Shown: positions 11,663 through 21,907 of the stretch, in pieces
Numbering within the stretch: position 1 is the first letter of the stretch
How the letters are laid out: every line of letters starts with the position of its first letter
Assembly: GCA_005656395.1 (NCBI GenBank)
Contig: SRSI01000046.1
Location: forward strand, 1,302,001 to 1,366,000
Direction of reading: 5' to 3'
From: Strongyloides papillosus
Lineage: Eukaryota; Nematoda; Chromadorea; Rhabditida; Strongyloididae
DNA: 64,000 nt
Made by a program: the position numbers and the translations under genes
Notes under the pieces: model-generated
The model's input: only the letters and a program-made list of their open reading frames with translations
Database searches by the model: none
What the model was told of the DNA's origin: nothing

Positions 11663-12532
11663 ATGTCCTTAAGAATTAAGTTTCTAATCCAATTAAAATT
11701 TTCAATATTTGTAAACATTCTTATCATTATTTTAAGTACCTCAATTTTTTTCCATATGTGTAAGTTATTATATTGCTATTTTAAATACGATTCTTTTACA
11801 GTTCAAATACATGAAGTGACGGTTAGCTATTATAAATTTGTCGAACTTGAAGAAATAGATATTTATAAATTGATTCATGAGAATTATGTTATAACAGGAA
11901 GCATTTTCATGTTTTTATATATAACGGGCATGATTCTTCAATTGGTAATAATTGTACATTTAATATATTTTTACTTTACAAACAGTCCTGAAACTGTAAT
12001 GAAAAATATGGTGTTTCATACATTTATGTCAACTGTTGTAGTATTCATCTTTACTGTTTGGTCATTCTTTGCTTATTTTATGGCTAGATTGGATAAGCAA
12101 AATGGTTACGATTTAGAAGAAAATATATGGAGTAGTGAAGAATCAAGGCTAATGTTAAATACATTTTATATACCTGGTGTCATGTTATTTGTTCAAATGG
12201 TCATTAGAGAAACAGCTTATTCTCCTCTTTTCAAAGAATACTCTAAGTTAATTAGCTTACAAAATGAGGAGAGGAAATTGAAAAACATTGACTTCATAAA
12301 GGTAACACAAATGAAAAATGAATTATTCAATGACATATTCAGAGAGAAGATACAGAAAAATGAAGATGTAGAGGAAGATAAGATAGATGATTCAGTTTTG
12401 GAAGGCGTAAAAGACTTGATAGGAGATTACAAAATACTTACCAACATAAAGAAAGAACTTCAATCTGCGAAAACTATTGAAAACAGTAGTAAGCAAGAAT
12501 CAATGTCTGAAAGTAGTGATCAAATAAATTAA
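11663..12532 (+). CDS. four-pass membrane protein, unknown
   Basis: About 289 residues from the ATG at 11663; the frame is open 12 codons further upstream but without an ATG. Four hydrophobic spans are visible: roughly residues 10-40 (FVNILIIILSTSIFFHM), 78-108 (FLYITGMILQLVIIVHLIY), 118-145 (FMSTVVVFIFTVWSFFAYF) and 170-190 (YIPGVMLFVQMVI). A charged cytoplasmic-looking tail of about 90 residues follows, rich in Lys/Glu with heptad-like spacing, ending in a Ser-rich run. No Cys pattern or PDZ-type end identifies it as a tetraspanin or channel. Nematode genomes hold many such lineage-limited membrane proteins. Single exon, intact, function not recognised. Confidence 0.7.
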   Translation: MSLRIKFLIQLKFSIFVNILIIILSTSIFFHMCKLLYCYFKYDSFTVQIHEVTVSYYKFVELEEIDIYKLIHENYVITGSIFMFLYITGMILQLVIIVHLIYFYFTNSPETVMKNMVFHTFMSTVVVFIFTVWSFFAYFMARLDKQNGYDLEENIWSSEESRLMLNTFYIPGVMLFVQMVIRETAYSPLFKEYSKLISLQNEERKLKNIDFIKVTQMKNELFNDIFREKIQKNEDVEEDKIDDSVLEGVKDLIGDYKILTNIKKELQSAKTIENSSKQESMSESSDQIN

Positions 12533-13300
12533 AAACTACTAAATACAATATTAATAATAAGTATGAATAAACCTACTTTAAAACATTCATAATCTTACAA
12601 ATACCTACATGAAATATTAAAATAAATTCTTTAAAATTCTTGTATTCTTATTTAGCATATAAAGTTTTAACATTTTCTATGGAAATTTATAATTCACAAA
12701 ATAACAGTTATGATGTAATGATTGAAATCTACTTAACATGAAAAAAGATATATTTAACAACTTCTATCATACGCAGATTGGTAAACGACATAACATTACT
12801 CTGAATTCGTCAATAGCCAATTGAATCGCAAAAAATCATTTGTAGATATGTAATCTACATACGACAATGAAATTCAAGAGCCTTCTACTCTTTGATTCAA
12901 CTTCCATACTTTCAATTACCAATGTAATTGAAAACAAATTAAGTATATTTGGCTATACTTACGAACTATGATACATATAATAACAAGTCATCAAAATGAT
13001 AAAACACTTTGATGATTATTTTCTTTAATAAAAAAGACATTCAAACTTTTCATCACAAAATGACTCTTTTAATCTTTCTAGAATAACTTTTCAAAGTAAT
13101 ATTATGATTGTAACGATGATAGTGTAAATGAGAAACTTCTAGACATTTCTAAAGTACCCAATACTTTTCCCTTAAGGCAAGAAATGATATAATCATCACT
13201 ACTGAAAAAGTGTATATAAGGGTTAAAAAATTGCAAAAAAAGCTGACGTTCATTTTTTGTTCGTTATTCTGCTGATTTCTTTTTCTACTGTTTTACTAAC
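12533..13300. promoter_or_regulatory. upstream region of the repeat-rich secreted protein gene
   Basis: About 770 bp. A good TATA box (TATATAAG, 13213-13220) lies 81 bp before the ATG at 13301, unusual among the genes here. Several GATA-type sites are present, for example TGATAA at about 12998 and ATGATAATAACCGATAAG around the start codon; such sites often mark intestinal expression in nematodes (inference). An 8-bp inverted repeat TCATCAAA/TTTGATGA at 12988-12995 and 13008-13015 encloses one of them. No coding region seen. Confidence 0.45.
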
Positions 13301-16235
13301 ATGATAATAACCGATAAGGCTGGTCCCGTTGCTGCTGCGCTTTTACTTCTACTTGCACGTGGTGCTACACGTAAGTTTTAGCTTTCGTTTTATCTTATTA
13401 AGTGATAATTTTTTAGCATTGCCATATAATGCAAGAGGAGTTGCTGGCGCTGGTGCTCTTGTTGGAGGAAACTTCAATCATGATGGAAATTCATTCCACG
13501 GCTCATTTGGAGGTATTGCTGGTGCAGCTGGTGGTGTTCATTTCCAAGGAGGACAACCAAATGAACGCCCAGTTCCTTCACACGTTATGCCACCAATGAA
13601 TGGTGACCCAGTTGAGATGGAAGGATTCTACCATGTCCCTGCATCTAATGAACTTCCAAAAGCAAATGATGTCGAAGAACAAAAGGCACAATCACCAGAG
13701 CTTTACCCAGTTCCTGCACACGATATGCCTCGTGTCGCTGAAGAAACCAAAGTTCCATCCAATGAAATGTACTATGGTTACTCTACTGAAGCTCCAACAA
13801 CTGAGATGTACTACACTTCTACTGAGGCTCCTTCAACTGAGGTACACTACGATTCTACCACTGAAGCTCCAACAACAAGAGTATACTATGCCTCAAGTGA
13901 ATCTCCATCAACTGAGGGATATTTCGCACCTAGTGAATCTGTAATGGGATACAGTACTGAAGAAGCCAAGGCTCCAGCAACTGAAGTTAACTTTGCTGCC
14001 CCTGAGATGTCATACGTTCCTCAAGACTCTGTTACTGCTGATATGTATGCCACTGGACCAATGGAGAACTATCGTCGTCGTGGTGAGGCTCAAAAGGTTC
14101 AAAGACCACAACCATCCGGAATGGATTTCACCTCTGAGGCAAGAGAAGCCCCATTAGATGGAATGTACTACACCTCTTCTGAAGCTCCTTCAACTGAAAT
14201 GTACTACACTTCTACTGAAGCTCCATCAACCGAAATGGATGTTACTTCTACCTGGGCTCCAACAACAACTAAAGCTTACTATGCTCCATACGAAGCTCCA
14301 TCAAGCAAAGTTTACTTCGCTCCATCTGAGACTCCATCAACCGAAATGTACTACACTTCTACTGAAGCTCCATCAACCGAAATAGATGTTGCTTCTACCG
14401 AGGCTCCAACAACCAAAGCTTACTATGCTCCATACGAAGAACCATCAAGCAAGGTATACTTCGCTCCATCAGAAGTCCCATCAACTGAGGCTCCAACGAC
14501 CAAAGTTTACTATGTTCCATCTGAGGCTCCATCAACTGAAATGTACTACACTTCTACTGAAGCTCCATCAACTGAGGCTTCAACCACTAAAGTTTACTTT
14601 GTTCCATCTGAAGCTCCATCAACCGAAGTCCCATCAACTGAGGCTCCAACAACCAAAGCATATTATGCTCCATACGAAGCTCCATCAAGCAAGGTATACT
14701 TTGCTCCATCTGAGGCTCCATCAACTGAAATGTACTACACTTCTACTGAAGCTCAAACAACCGAGATGGACGTTACTTCTACTGAGGCTACAACTACTAA
14801 TGCTTACTATGCTCCATACGAAGCCCCATCAAGCAAGGTTTACTTTGTTCCATCAGAAGCTCCATCAACCGAAGTCCCATCAACTGAAGCTCCAACAACC
14901 GAAGCATACTATGCTCCATCTGAGACCCCATCAACTGAAATGTACTACACTTCAACTGAAGTTCCATCAACTGAGGCTCCAACAACCAAGGTATACTATG
15001 CTCCATCTGAGACCCCATCAAGTGAGATGTACTACACTTCTACCGAAGCTCCATCAACTGAAATGTACCACACCTCTGTTGCAGCTGATGAACCAACTAC
15101 CTTACCACCTGTTGATGAAACTACTACTTTTACTACCGAAGCTCCAGTTGTTCCTGAATGTGTTGTTTTTGGAACTTGTGGACAAAGAAGAGGCAGCAAT
15201 GGTGGAAGAAGACAACCAATGAAGGGTGGACGCAAACCAATGGGTCGCGGAATGAACAAAAATTCAGGTAGATTGGATAACTCAGACAGACAAGGACGTC
15301 GTTTCGGACAAGATGTTGTTTCAAATGACATGGAGATGGTTATAATTAAATGCAGAGATGTTAATGGAAACGCCGTTGATTGTGGAAATGTCAAAGTCCG
15401 TTATGATGTTGAAGGTCGCGACTCAGAAAACTGGGGAAGAAGAAGAGTTAGTCAATCTGGTGGATACCGCTTCAAAAGAGACGATGCTCAAGCAGCAGAT
15501 GCCGCCAACACCTCATCAACTGCTAGTGGATCCCTCGTTGATGAAACAACTACCGAAGCTCCAGTTACAACAACCACAACCACCGAAGCTCCAGCTACAA
15601 CAACAACCACCGCAGCAGAAGTAAATGAGACCAGTTCTGAAGAACCAAAGGCTACTGAAGGATCTGAAATGACTAGTGAAGGTGCCGTTGAAGATGCTAC
15701 TAACACCACTACAACTACCACAACAACTACTGTTTCACCAAGCGAAAGGGAAAGTGGAAACACAACTGAAACTACTACTGAAACTATGGAAAACACAGAA
15801 TTAGAAAACGGAGAAACAGCCGCCAACGCTACTGAATCTATGCCAACTGAAACCAAAGAATGCTTGAACGCTACAGCTGCAGCTGCTTTATGCGAACAAA
15901 AGGAAACCTCCTCTAACTCTACATGCCAAGTCCAATCACACTGCTACTCTGACTCCGACTGTAATGGCGGAAAATGTATTGGAATGTTTACTGGAACATG
16001 CAACTGCAATGCCTGTCACGACTTCAAACCATGTCTTAGTGATGAACAATGTGGTGGATTAAGAGGAGCTTGTGATATGAGAGTCAAACGCTGCAACTGC
16101 CAATCAGCCTTCAGTGCCTTAGGTTATAAAACTTATGCCAGTGTCTTAACAAAATTCTGCTTCAGTGAATTTTGTAATGCTACATCCGACACTTGCCACG
16201 GATTACCATGTGTATTTGGAAGATGTTTCTGCTAG
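13301..16235 (+). CDS. secreted mucin-like repeat protein with Cys-rich C-terminus
   Basis: Two exons, 13301-13370 and 13417-16235, joined across a 46-bp intron (GTAAGT...TTTTTAG), giving about 962 residues. The first exon encodes a hydrophobic leader (VAAALLLLLARGAT), so the product is probably secreted. Order: Gly/Ala-rich N-terminus; a long tandem-repeat zone (about residues 145-580) built on the units STEAPTTKVYYAPSEAP and STEMYYTSTEAP; an Arg/Gly-rich basic patch with a CVVFGTCGQRRG motif; Thr-rich runs (TTTTTTT); and a Cys-rich domain of about 110 residues with roughly 20 cysteines (for example DSDCNGGKCIGMFTGTC, DEQCGGLRGACDM). Ser/Thr density suggests O-glycosylation. Codon use is higher in GC than neighbours, fitting strong expression, as does the TATA box. 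Family not recognised; cuticle, gut-lining or gland secretion are possible roles. Confidence 0.85.
13786..15080 (+). repeat. coding tandem repeats (Ser-Thr-Glu-Ala-Pro-Thr units)
   Basis: About 1.3 kb of degenerate in-frame repeats inside the secreted protein. Units of roughly 24-75 bp alternate between a MYYTSTEAPSTE type and a KAYYAPYEAPSSKVYFAPSE type, combined into longer higher-order blocks. Because unit lengths are multiples of three, long open frames also appear in other frames (such as 14386-15222); these are by-products. The array is likely to vary in length between strains. Confidence 0.85.
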
Positions 16236-16305
16236 GGATACTGGCCTATATAATTTTATTTAAATATGATTATATATTCTATTATTATCTTATCTATCAA
16301 TTTTA

Positions 16306-16311
16306 AATAAA
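16306..16311 (+). terminator. polyadenylation signal AATAAA
   Basis: AATAAA about 70 bp after the stop codon of the repeat-rich secreted protein gene; the expected position for 3' end formation. Confidence 0.5.
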
Positions 16312-16332
16312 AACCTTTATTTATTCTTTTTT

Positions 16333-16584
16333 CTATTGATGTTTTATTAAAGTTGTTTGATTGGCTCTATCGTGGGGGATTTCAATTTCCCAAGGAATGT
16401 TGTAACTTTTGTCGTTCTTTTCCAATGTTTGACTTTGTAAAAGAGTCAAGAGAGAATCAGTTTTAAAATAACTATCACATGGTAACTTAACACGCCATGT
16501 TATAATACATGATACACGTTCATTTTGGAAGATTGAATGTTCAGGTATCTTAGTTTCCCATGAAAGTACTGATAGTAAAAACAA
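16333..16584 (-). CDS. possible small secreted protein, start missing
   Basis: An open frame of about 84 codons that reads like protein rather than chance A/T sequence, with Cys, Trp and charged residues in patterns such as VSCIITWRVKLPCDSYF and YNIPWEIEIPHDR. Upstream codons read IQALFLLSVLSW, which looks like a signal peptide, but no ATG precedes it in frame. A TTTTACAG acceptor about 65 bp further upstream may start the exon, with the first exon unseen. It could be the last exon of a small secreted-protein gene, or a remnant that has lost its start. Two half-similar pieces, SWETKIPEHS and PWEIEIPHDR, suggest an internal repeat. Family not recognised. Confidence 0.35.
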   Translation of the reverse strand: MFLLSVLSWETKIPEHSIFQNERVSCIITWRVKLPCDSYFKTDSLLTLLQSQTLEKNDKSYNIPWEIEIPHDRANQTTLIKHQ

Positions 16585-17061
16585 AGCTTGTATAAATTTT
16601 CCAATTTTATAATAAGAAAATTGCGTCTTTACTGTAAAATTTACAAAATCTATTGTCTTAAATTATAAGTGATAAGGCAGATTCTTTTTTATAATTGAGA
16701 CGTCCATGAGATACTTAATATATCAAAGTATTTCAATAGTAATTGATTAAAGACTTCTTTTACTCTAAGATATCAATAATACGATTATCGATAGTTTTTT
16801 ATTATAAATATAGCCTAATTAATATAACTTAATATATTAATAGTTTTTCTAAGTATGATACTCGTTTTCTCGTCATGACATCATTGCGATAAAAGGTCTT
16901 ATAATGATAGCTTTTAACCCTTCTTTATCGTGTATACTATTTTCGACATCATCAAATAACATCTTATTTTTAATACCAATTCTTTCCTTACTTTTATATT
17001 TATCTTTCATTATTTTCAGTTAATCAGTAACTCTCAAGCTTCATTAAGTCCTAATATAATT
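16585..17061. other. intergenic region with candidate trans-splice acceptor
   Basis: AT-rich sequence upstream of the STAR-protein gene. TTATTTTCAG ending at 17019 lies 43 bp before the ATG at 17062 and is a good candidate for a spliced-leader acceptor. No other element seen. Confidence 0.4.
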
Positions 17062-18284
17062 ATGCAAGCCACTCTAAAACCTAATATGGTAGGTAAAAAA
17101 TTTGAAAACTACCCTGTGGATTACGTAAGTTTTTTTTTTAAATTTATCATTAATTTTATAACGACATTTTATAGCCTAACATCTTAACACCAAAAAGTGA
17201 ATCTACCTCAGCTACAGTCAGTGATATAGAGATAATAAATAAAAATATAAGACCACCAAATGTCACAATAGAATATCTTATATCTCTTCTTGTAGAAAAA
17301 AAGAAACTTATGCTATTTCCACAATTATTTTCTAATGTTGATCGTCTCCTGGACGAGGAGATATCCCGTGTACGTATGGCTTTATTTCAATGTGATTTTT
17401 CTAGTATTGAATCAGAGTTACCAAAACCTGAAGGTGATGTAACATTGCTTTTTGAAAAAGTTTATGTACCAGTTAAAGAGTTCCCTGGTTGTAATTTTGT
17501 TGGTCGGATTCTTGGTCCCCGTGGGATGACAACCAAACAATTGGAACAAGAAACTGGATGTAAAATTATGGTTAGAGGAAAAGGTTCTGTTAGAGATAAG
17601 AAAAAAGAAGAGGCCCATTATGGTAAACCAAATTGGGAACATTTAGATGAAGATTTACATGTATTAATTCAATGTGAGGATACCCCAAACCGGGCAAAAA
17701 TTAAAATTAAGCATGCCATTAAACAGGTGGAGAAACTTATTTTACCATTACCTGAAGGATCTGATGAATTGAAGAGGAAACAATTAGTGGAACTTTCTAT
17801 TATCAATGGAACATACCGTCCACCACCTAGACGTAAAAATTTGATATCACCAACTAATATTCTTCCATCATTTAATCCTTTACCTTCAATGGTTAAAAAT
17901 GATTATAGGGGAATGTCTTTACCTTTGTATACTAGCTCTCCAATTCCTGTATTTCCACCAATTGTAGTACCACCACAGACTCCTAGTTTAAAAGAAGAAC
18001 AAAGAAGTCCCTCACCTCCAAGTCTTAATACACAATTTGATTATAGCTTATCACAATTAGATAATCTTTTATTACAAACAGGACTATCAGGCTTCAGTAA
18101 TTCTTATTTGAATGGTACTTTCTTACCAAGTCCTAGTGTTCTCAGTACCCCTACATTCAAGGAATCCTTTCCCTATTTTTACGATAATCTAAAAAAGCCA
18201 CAAATTTTTAGAAAAAGTACTACAAAGTTGTCAGACAACGCATCTGAATCTAGTGGTACTACTAGTATTAGAAGTTTTTCTTAA
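17062..18284 (+). CDS. STAR-family KH RNA-binding protein, GLD-1/ASD-2/Quaking type
   Basis: Two exons, 17062-17124 and 17175-18284, split by a 50-bp intron; about 390 residues. The order is that of STAR proteins. First comes a QUA1 dimerisation helix pair (about residues 53-95, with [17 protein letters not shown]). Next is the maxi-KH domain (about 115-195) carrying [18 protein letters not shown] and [10 protein letters not shown]. Then the QUA2 segment ends in [18 protein letters not shown] Pro/Ser-rich tail follows. These proteins bind UACUAAY-like sites in mRNAs; GLD-1 represses translation in the C. elegans germline and ASD-2 controls muscle splicing. The QUA1 wording ([14 protein letters not shown]) looks closer to GLD-1 as I recall it, but paralogue assignment needs a tree. 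The first exon supplies the ATG and the second runs straight into QUA1. Confidence 0.93.
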
Positions 18285-18802
18285 TAATTATCTTTTTTTT
18301 CACCTTTATCATTCACTAGCCATACTATAGTAGAAATTAAATTTATTTTTTAAAGAATATTTCATATCATATTTTTGTATGTATACATTATTTGTTTTTG
18401 TATAATAAATATTTAATAAGTCTTTTGTCTATTTATAATTGAGAATTATGAAATATCTTATTTGGGAGAAATTTCAAATTAATGTTTTTTTAATTATTTC
18501 ATCATTTTTCACTTTTTAATAACAAAACACATAAATTATTAAACATATTGTTATGCTTTTGAAGAAAAAAAAATATAAAAAATAAAGGATAAATGTTGTA
18601 ATAATATAGAAAGAAGAAATGTAATTTATCATAGTAATGTTGTCATAAAAAACTTTATACTTTATTTATCTATGTAATACAAATGATATAATACTTTTCT
18701 ATTTACTTTACCATTGCTAATATGAATTTTTTAAAAATATATTTAAAAAAGTATTATTAGTGGATCATGGATAATAATTTATCTAATTTGATAAATTTCC
18801 AT
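18285..18802. other. convergent 3' flanks
   Basis: AT-rich region between two genes pointing toward each other. AATAAA at 18404-18409 is the likely polyadenylation signal of the STAR-protein gene. No further gene seen. Confidence 0.45.
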
Positions 18803-19447
18803 TTAATAAAGTGAGGATTTTCCATTCTCAAACAGTTCTCCATATTGAGGTGGTGCTTGGTAATTTTTTTCATTACAAAAAGTACAAACCTTTGATTTTC
18901 CACAACTTTTACATATAACCTGATCCTCATCATCAATACATCTATCATTATCAGGATTTTCTTTATCACCACAACTACAGAAGCATTTGATCATCAAAAT
19001 TACAATAACACACAGGCAAATAAAAACAATAATATTCGAAATGTAATAATATATCTCTTTATACTGTTCAATTCTTATAATATCATCAAATTCATTGACA
19101 TCAACATACATACATAAACTGTTTTTCCCTTGATATATATCTTCACTACATTTTTTAATATTACACCTATTTCCATACCATCCAGGATTACAAATACAAA
19201 TACCTTCAACATCCATCTGTCCATGAAAACAATATTTACTACCATTATCATAATTATCATTATTTGTCTTCTTCAAAACAATATTAACCATATCACCATA
19301 GATAACTTCATCTTTTTTATTAACTTTAGGAGTAGGTATTAAAGTCTCAAAATCACGAGAATCACGGTAAATAAATAATCCACCTATAGATGGTAAAAAG
19401 ACAATCCCAATAAATAAACAAAAAATCATTAAATATTTTTTAGACAT
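18803..19447 (-). CDS. single-pass membrane protein with one EGF-like domain
   Basis: About 214 residues from the ATG at 19447. N-terminal hydrophobic leader (IFCLFIGIVFLPSIGGLF); one EGF-like unit (about residues 70-100: YCFHGQMDVEGICICNPGWYGNRC) with the normal CxCxxGWxGxxC ending; a transmembrane span (YYISNIIVFICLCVIVILMI, about 130-155); and a Cys-rich cytoplasmic part with CKSC and CTFC pairs that could bind zinc. Near the end is a PPQY motif, a potential WW-domain (for example Nedd4-type ligase) binding site. The neighbour at 20495-21274 has the same plan with more EGF units, so the two are probably tandem paralogues. Ligand and role unknown. Confidence 0.75.
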   Translation of the reverse strand: MSKKYLMIFCLFIGIVFLPSIGGLFIYRDSRDFETLIPTPKVNKKDEVIYGDMVNIVLKKTNNDNYDNGSKYCFHGQMDVEGICICNPGWYGNRCNIKKCSEDIYQGKNSLCMYVDVNEFDDIIRIEQYKEIYYYISNIIVFICLCVIVILMIKCFCSCGDKENPDNDRCIDDEDQVICKSCGKSKVCTFCNEKNYQAPPQYGELFENGKSSLY

Positions 19448-20494
19448 TTTCAATATGAAAGTATATATCTTTTAAACAAATATCAATGAATAATTTATAT
19501 TTATATATTTCTATAAAATATAATTTTCTCTAGTCTTTTATAAAAAAAAAGAATTATCATAATTGAATGTTTCTTTTTTTATATCATAACCAATAAATTT
19601 TATACATTACTTCTCTTTTATTGTTATATTATTTTTTTTGTACACGGAAACATTTATGTGCTGTGTTATTGAATTGTTAAAAAATTTAATTTTATTTTTG
19701 TGAAAAAAACTAAATTACACTATGTATTATTATTAATATTCGTTGATACTTTAAGTTTATCATTCATATTAATTTTTTTTTTGTGTTAATAATATGATAA
19801 GAACACTTTCCCTTTCTTTTTTTGAAAAAAACAAGTGTTGACATTTGATAAATAAAAATATTAAAATGTATGATTCATAATCATAACAAAATATCTGTTA
19901 GAAAAAAATTAATTTATTATTATAAACATTTTAAGTGATCATCAAAGATTATATTTCGAAAACAGAACAAAGAGTGGAAAAAATAATAAAAATTTTGAAA
20001 TATATGGTAAAAAAGGACCCGTTGTACACTTATCAAAATATACAGGGTTATTTAGAAATATGTCGTGATTATTTAAAAATATGTCCCTATTATTTAAAAA
20101 TATATACTTTATATTCCTTAATATATATCCAACAGTTGGTGAAGACATTAATTTCTTACCGTTTAATATCGGAATTTGAGATGTGATATTTCCATGCACT
20201 TTGTAAATGTTAGCCAATGTAAATTATTGCAATTTAGAAGATCCAAAATATGATTGTAGTTTGGTTTTTTGTAATTTCTTATTTTTTTCTTCCAATAAAT
20301 ATATTTTAAAAAATTGTAGATATATTAAAAAATAGTACAAAATATATATTTTTAAATAATAACGACAAATTACTGAATAACCCTGTAAACAGTTCATTAT
20401 ATTTCATACACCTTAAACCATATGGAAAATGATAAGACATAATTTTAAAATATTGAAACCTTTGATCAAACTCAGATGGTACAAGCAATTATTA
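19448..20494. other. intergenic region between the EGF-like genes
   Basis: About 1.05 kb, AT-rich. It holds a short tandem repeat at 20041-20103 (listed separately). Frames open on both strands across the repeat start at GTG and lack ATG; I do not count them as genes. Confidence 0.45.
20041..20103. repeat. three imperfect 21-bp tandem repeats
   Basis: Three consecutive 21-bp units ending in TTATTTAGAAATAT or TTATTTAAAAATAT (20041-20061, 20062-20082, 20083-20103). Being a multiple of three they create pseudo-repetitive reading frames on both strands. Likely a simple local duplication. Confidence 0.6.
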
Positions 20495-21274
20495 TTATAT
20501 ATACATACTTTCATCATATGATGGGGGTCCAACACCATCAGGAATTTTGTAAATATTTTTTTCACCATCAATCAAATTATTTTTTTCTGATTCCTCATAT
20601 GTTGGAGGAAATTTAACACCATCAACCTCTTCAGCTTTCCTCTTAAGTATTGCTCTTTCACTTATCACACTTATATTATCCAAATGATCATCAGTCCTCC
20701 TTTCAGTGTACCTCTGCTTTAGGAGGATAATTGTCTGTTTCAGGATGACAAAACACATAAAAACTCCAAAACATACAAGAAAACGTAGGAGGAATAAATA
20801 AAAATATGTCATTCTAAATTTACTTTCATCAATGTCATCATAATCATCGTTGTCAAATGAATTCGTTATACAGTCTGGTGGACCATTAGTATTCCTGTCT
20901 TTACAACTATCACAATACATTCCTCCAAAATTGTTATCACAAATACATCGATTTGATGTTACTGCTTTACCATGGAAACATTTTATTCTATTACAAAGAT
21001 CACCTTCCCATCCATATGCACAGTCACATACTCCATTCATTAATTGACCATGAAGACACTTCGATACATATTCACATCTTGATCCACTATAATGTCCATA
21101 ACACAAGCATAAATTTAATGTAACATTCCATTTTCCTCCCAATGGATTACAATATGGTATTAGCGTATCCAGTTCTTTATCATAAAACATTCCATCTTCA
21201 CTTATCCAAAGTGTACTTACATTAATAATAAGTAGAACAACAATAAATAGTATAAATATCACTATATTTTTCAT
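20495..21274 (-). CDS. single-pass membrane protein with EGF-like repeats and two PPxY motifs
   Basis: 259 residues, single exon, good ATG. N-terminal signal-like hydrophobic stretch (IVIFILFIVVLLIINVSTLW). Three EGF-like modules follow (about residues 42-125), each ending in the CxC...G..C form: CLCYGHYSGSRC, CDCAYGWEGDLC and CICDNNFGGMYC. A transmembrane span (YLFLLRFLVCFGVFMCFVIL) sits at about 157-180. The cytoplasmic tail carries PPTYEES and PPSYDES, two PPxY sites able to recruit WW-domain proteins such as Nedd4-like ligases (established motif knowledge). The neighbouring gene at 18803-19447 is a shorter relative. This looks like a type I surface receptor or adhesion protein with ubiquitin-linked trafficking; orthologue not recognised. 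Confidence 0.8.
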   Translation of the reverse strand: MKNIVIFILFIVVLLIINVSTLWISEDGMFYDKELDTLIPYCNPLGGKWNVTLNLCLCYGHYSGSRCEYVSKCLHGQLMNGVCDCAYGWEGDLCNRIKCFHGKAVTSNRCICDNNFGGMYCDSCKDRNTNGPPDCITNSFDNDDYDDIDESKFRMTYFYLFLLRFLVCFGVFMCFVILKQTIILLKQRYTERRTDDHLDNISVISERAILKRKAEEVDGVKFPPTYEESEKNNLIDGEKNIYKIPDGVGPPSYDESMYI

Positions 21275-21907
21275 TTTTTGTTATATTAGAATCTCACTAT
21301 AATATAATGTATTATATAACCTATAAAATATCTAATATCAATTATATTTTACATAGAACATATAAATGATTATATATTATTACGGTATCATTATATTTTT
21401 ATCATTTATATAGAGAGAAATAAAAATTAGTCGTATCTTAGATTGTCCAAAATTTGATAACGTTCAAACCAAAGATATAAAATTTTATATTATTTATATA
21501 TTTAATAGCTTTTGAAGTAAAGATTCTATGCAAATACGATGATAAAAATGATTCATTTATTGATGTGTTTATATACAATGTCGTTGTTATAGTGCAGCTC
21601 TATGTCTAGTTTTTTTATATTAAATTTAAAATATATTAGTAAGATTTAAAAATATTTTTATAATACTACGTGTTGAGTTTACCCATTAAAAAAATAAATA
21701 AAAATCATAATGTTTAAATAAAATTTTTTTATAAGATACCAAAAAATATTGAATATCTACCTCTTTTCTAAGTGTAAAAGTTTTTTTATCATATTTACAA
21801 ATCATTGAAAAGAAATAATATAGTTATTTTGCACGTCTCCAAACAACCAAAAAAATAATACCTATATCTCTTGAGATTCTGCTTTTCTAAAGTTCCTATC
21901 GTTATTC
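21275..21907. other. intergenic region
   Basis: About 630 bp upstream of the three-EGF gene, highly AT-rich. It includes the 3' flank of the next minus-strand gene. Nothing further recognised. Confidence 0.45.

Noticed and set aside
13600..15856. Long open frames in other frames and on the minus strand across the repeat-rich secreted protein
   Set aside because: They arise because the coding repeat units are multiples of three and avoid stops in every frame; their translations are repetitive and lack starts or domains.
19935..20217. Overlapping frames on both strands with apparent 7-residue repeats
   Set aside because: Both reflect the 3 x 21-bp tandem repeat and begin at non-ATG codons.
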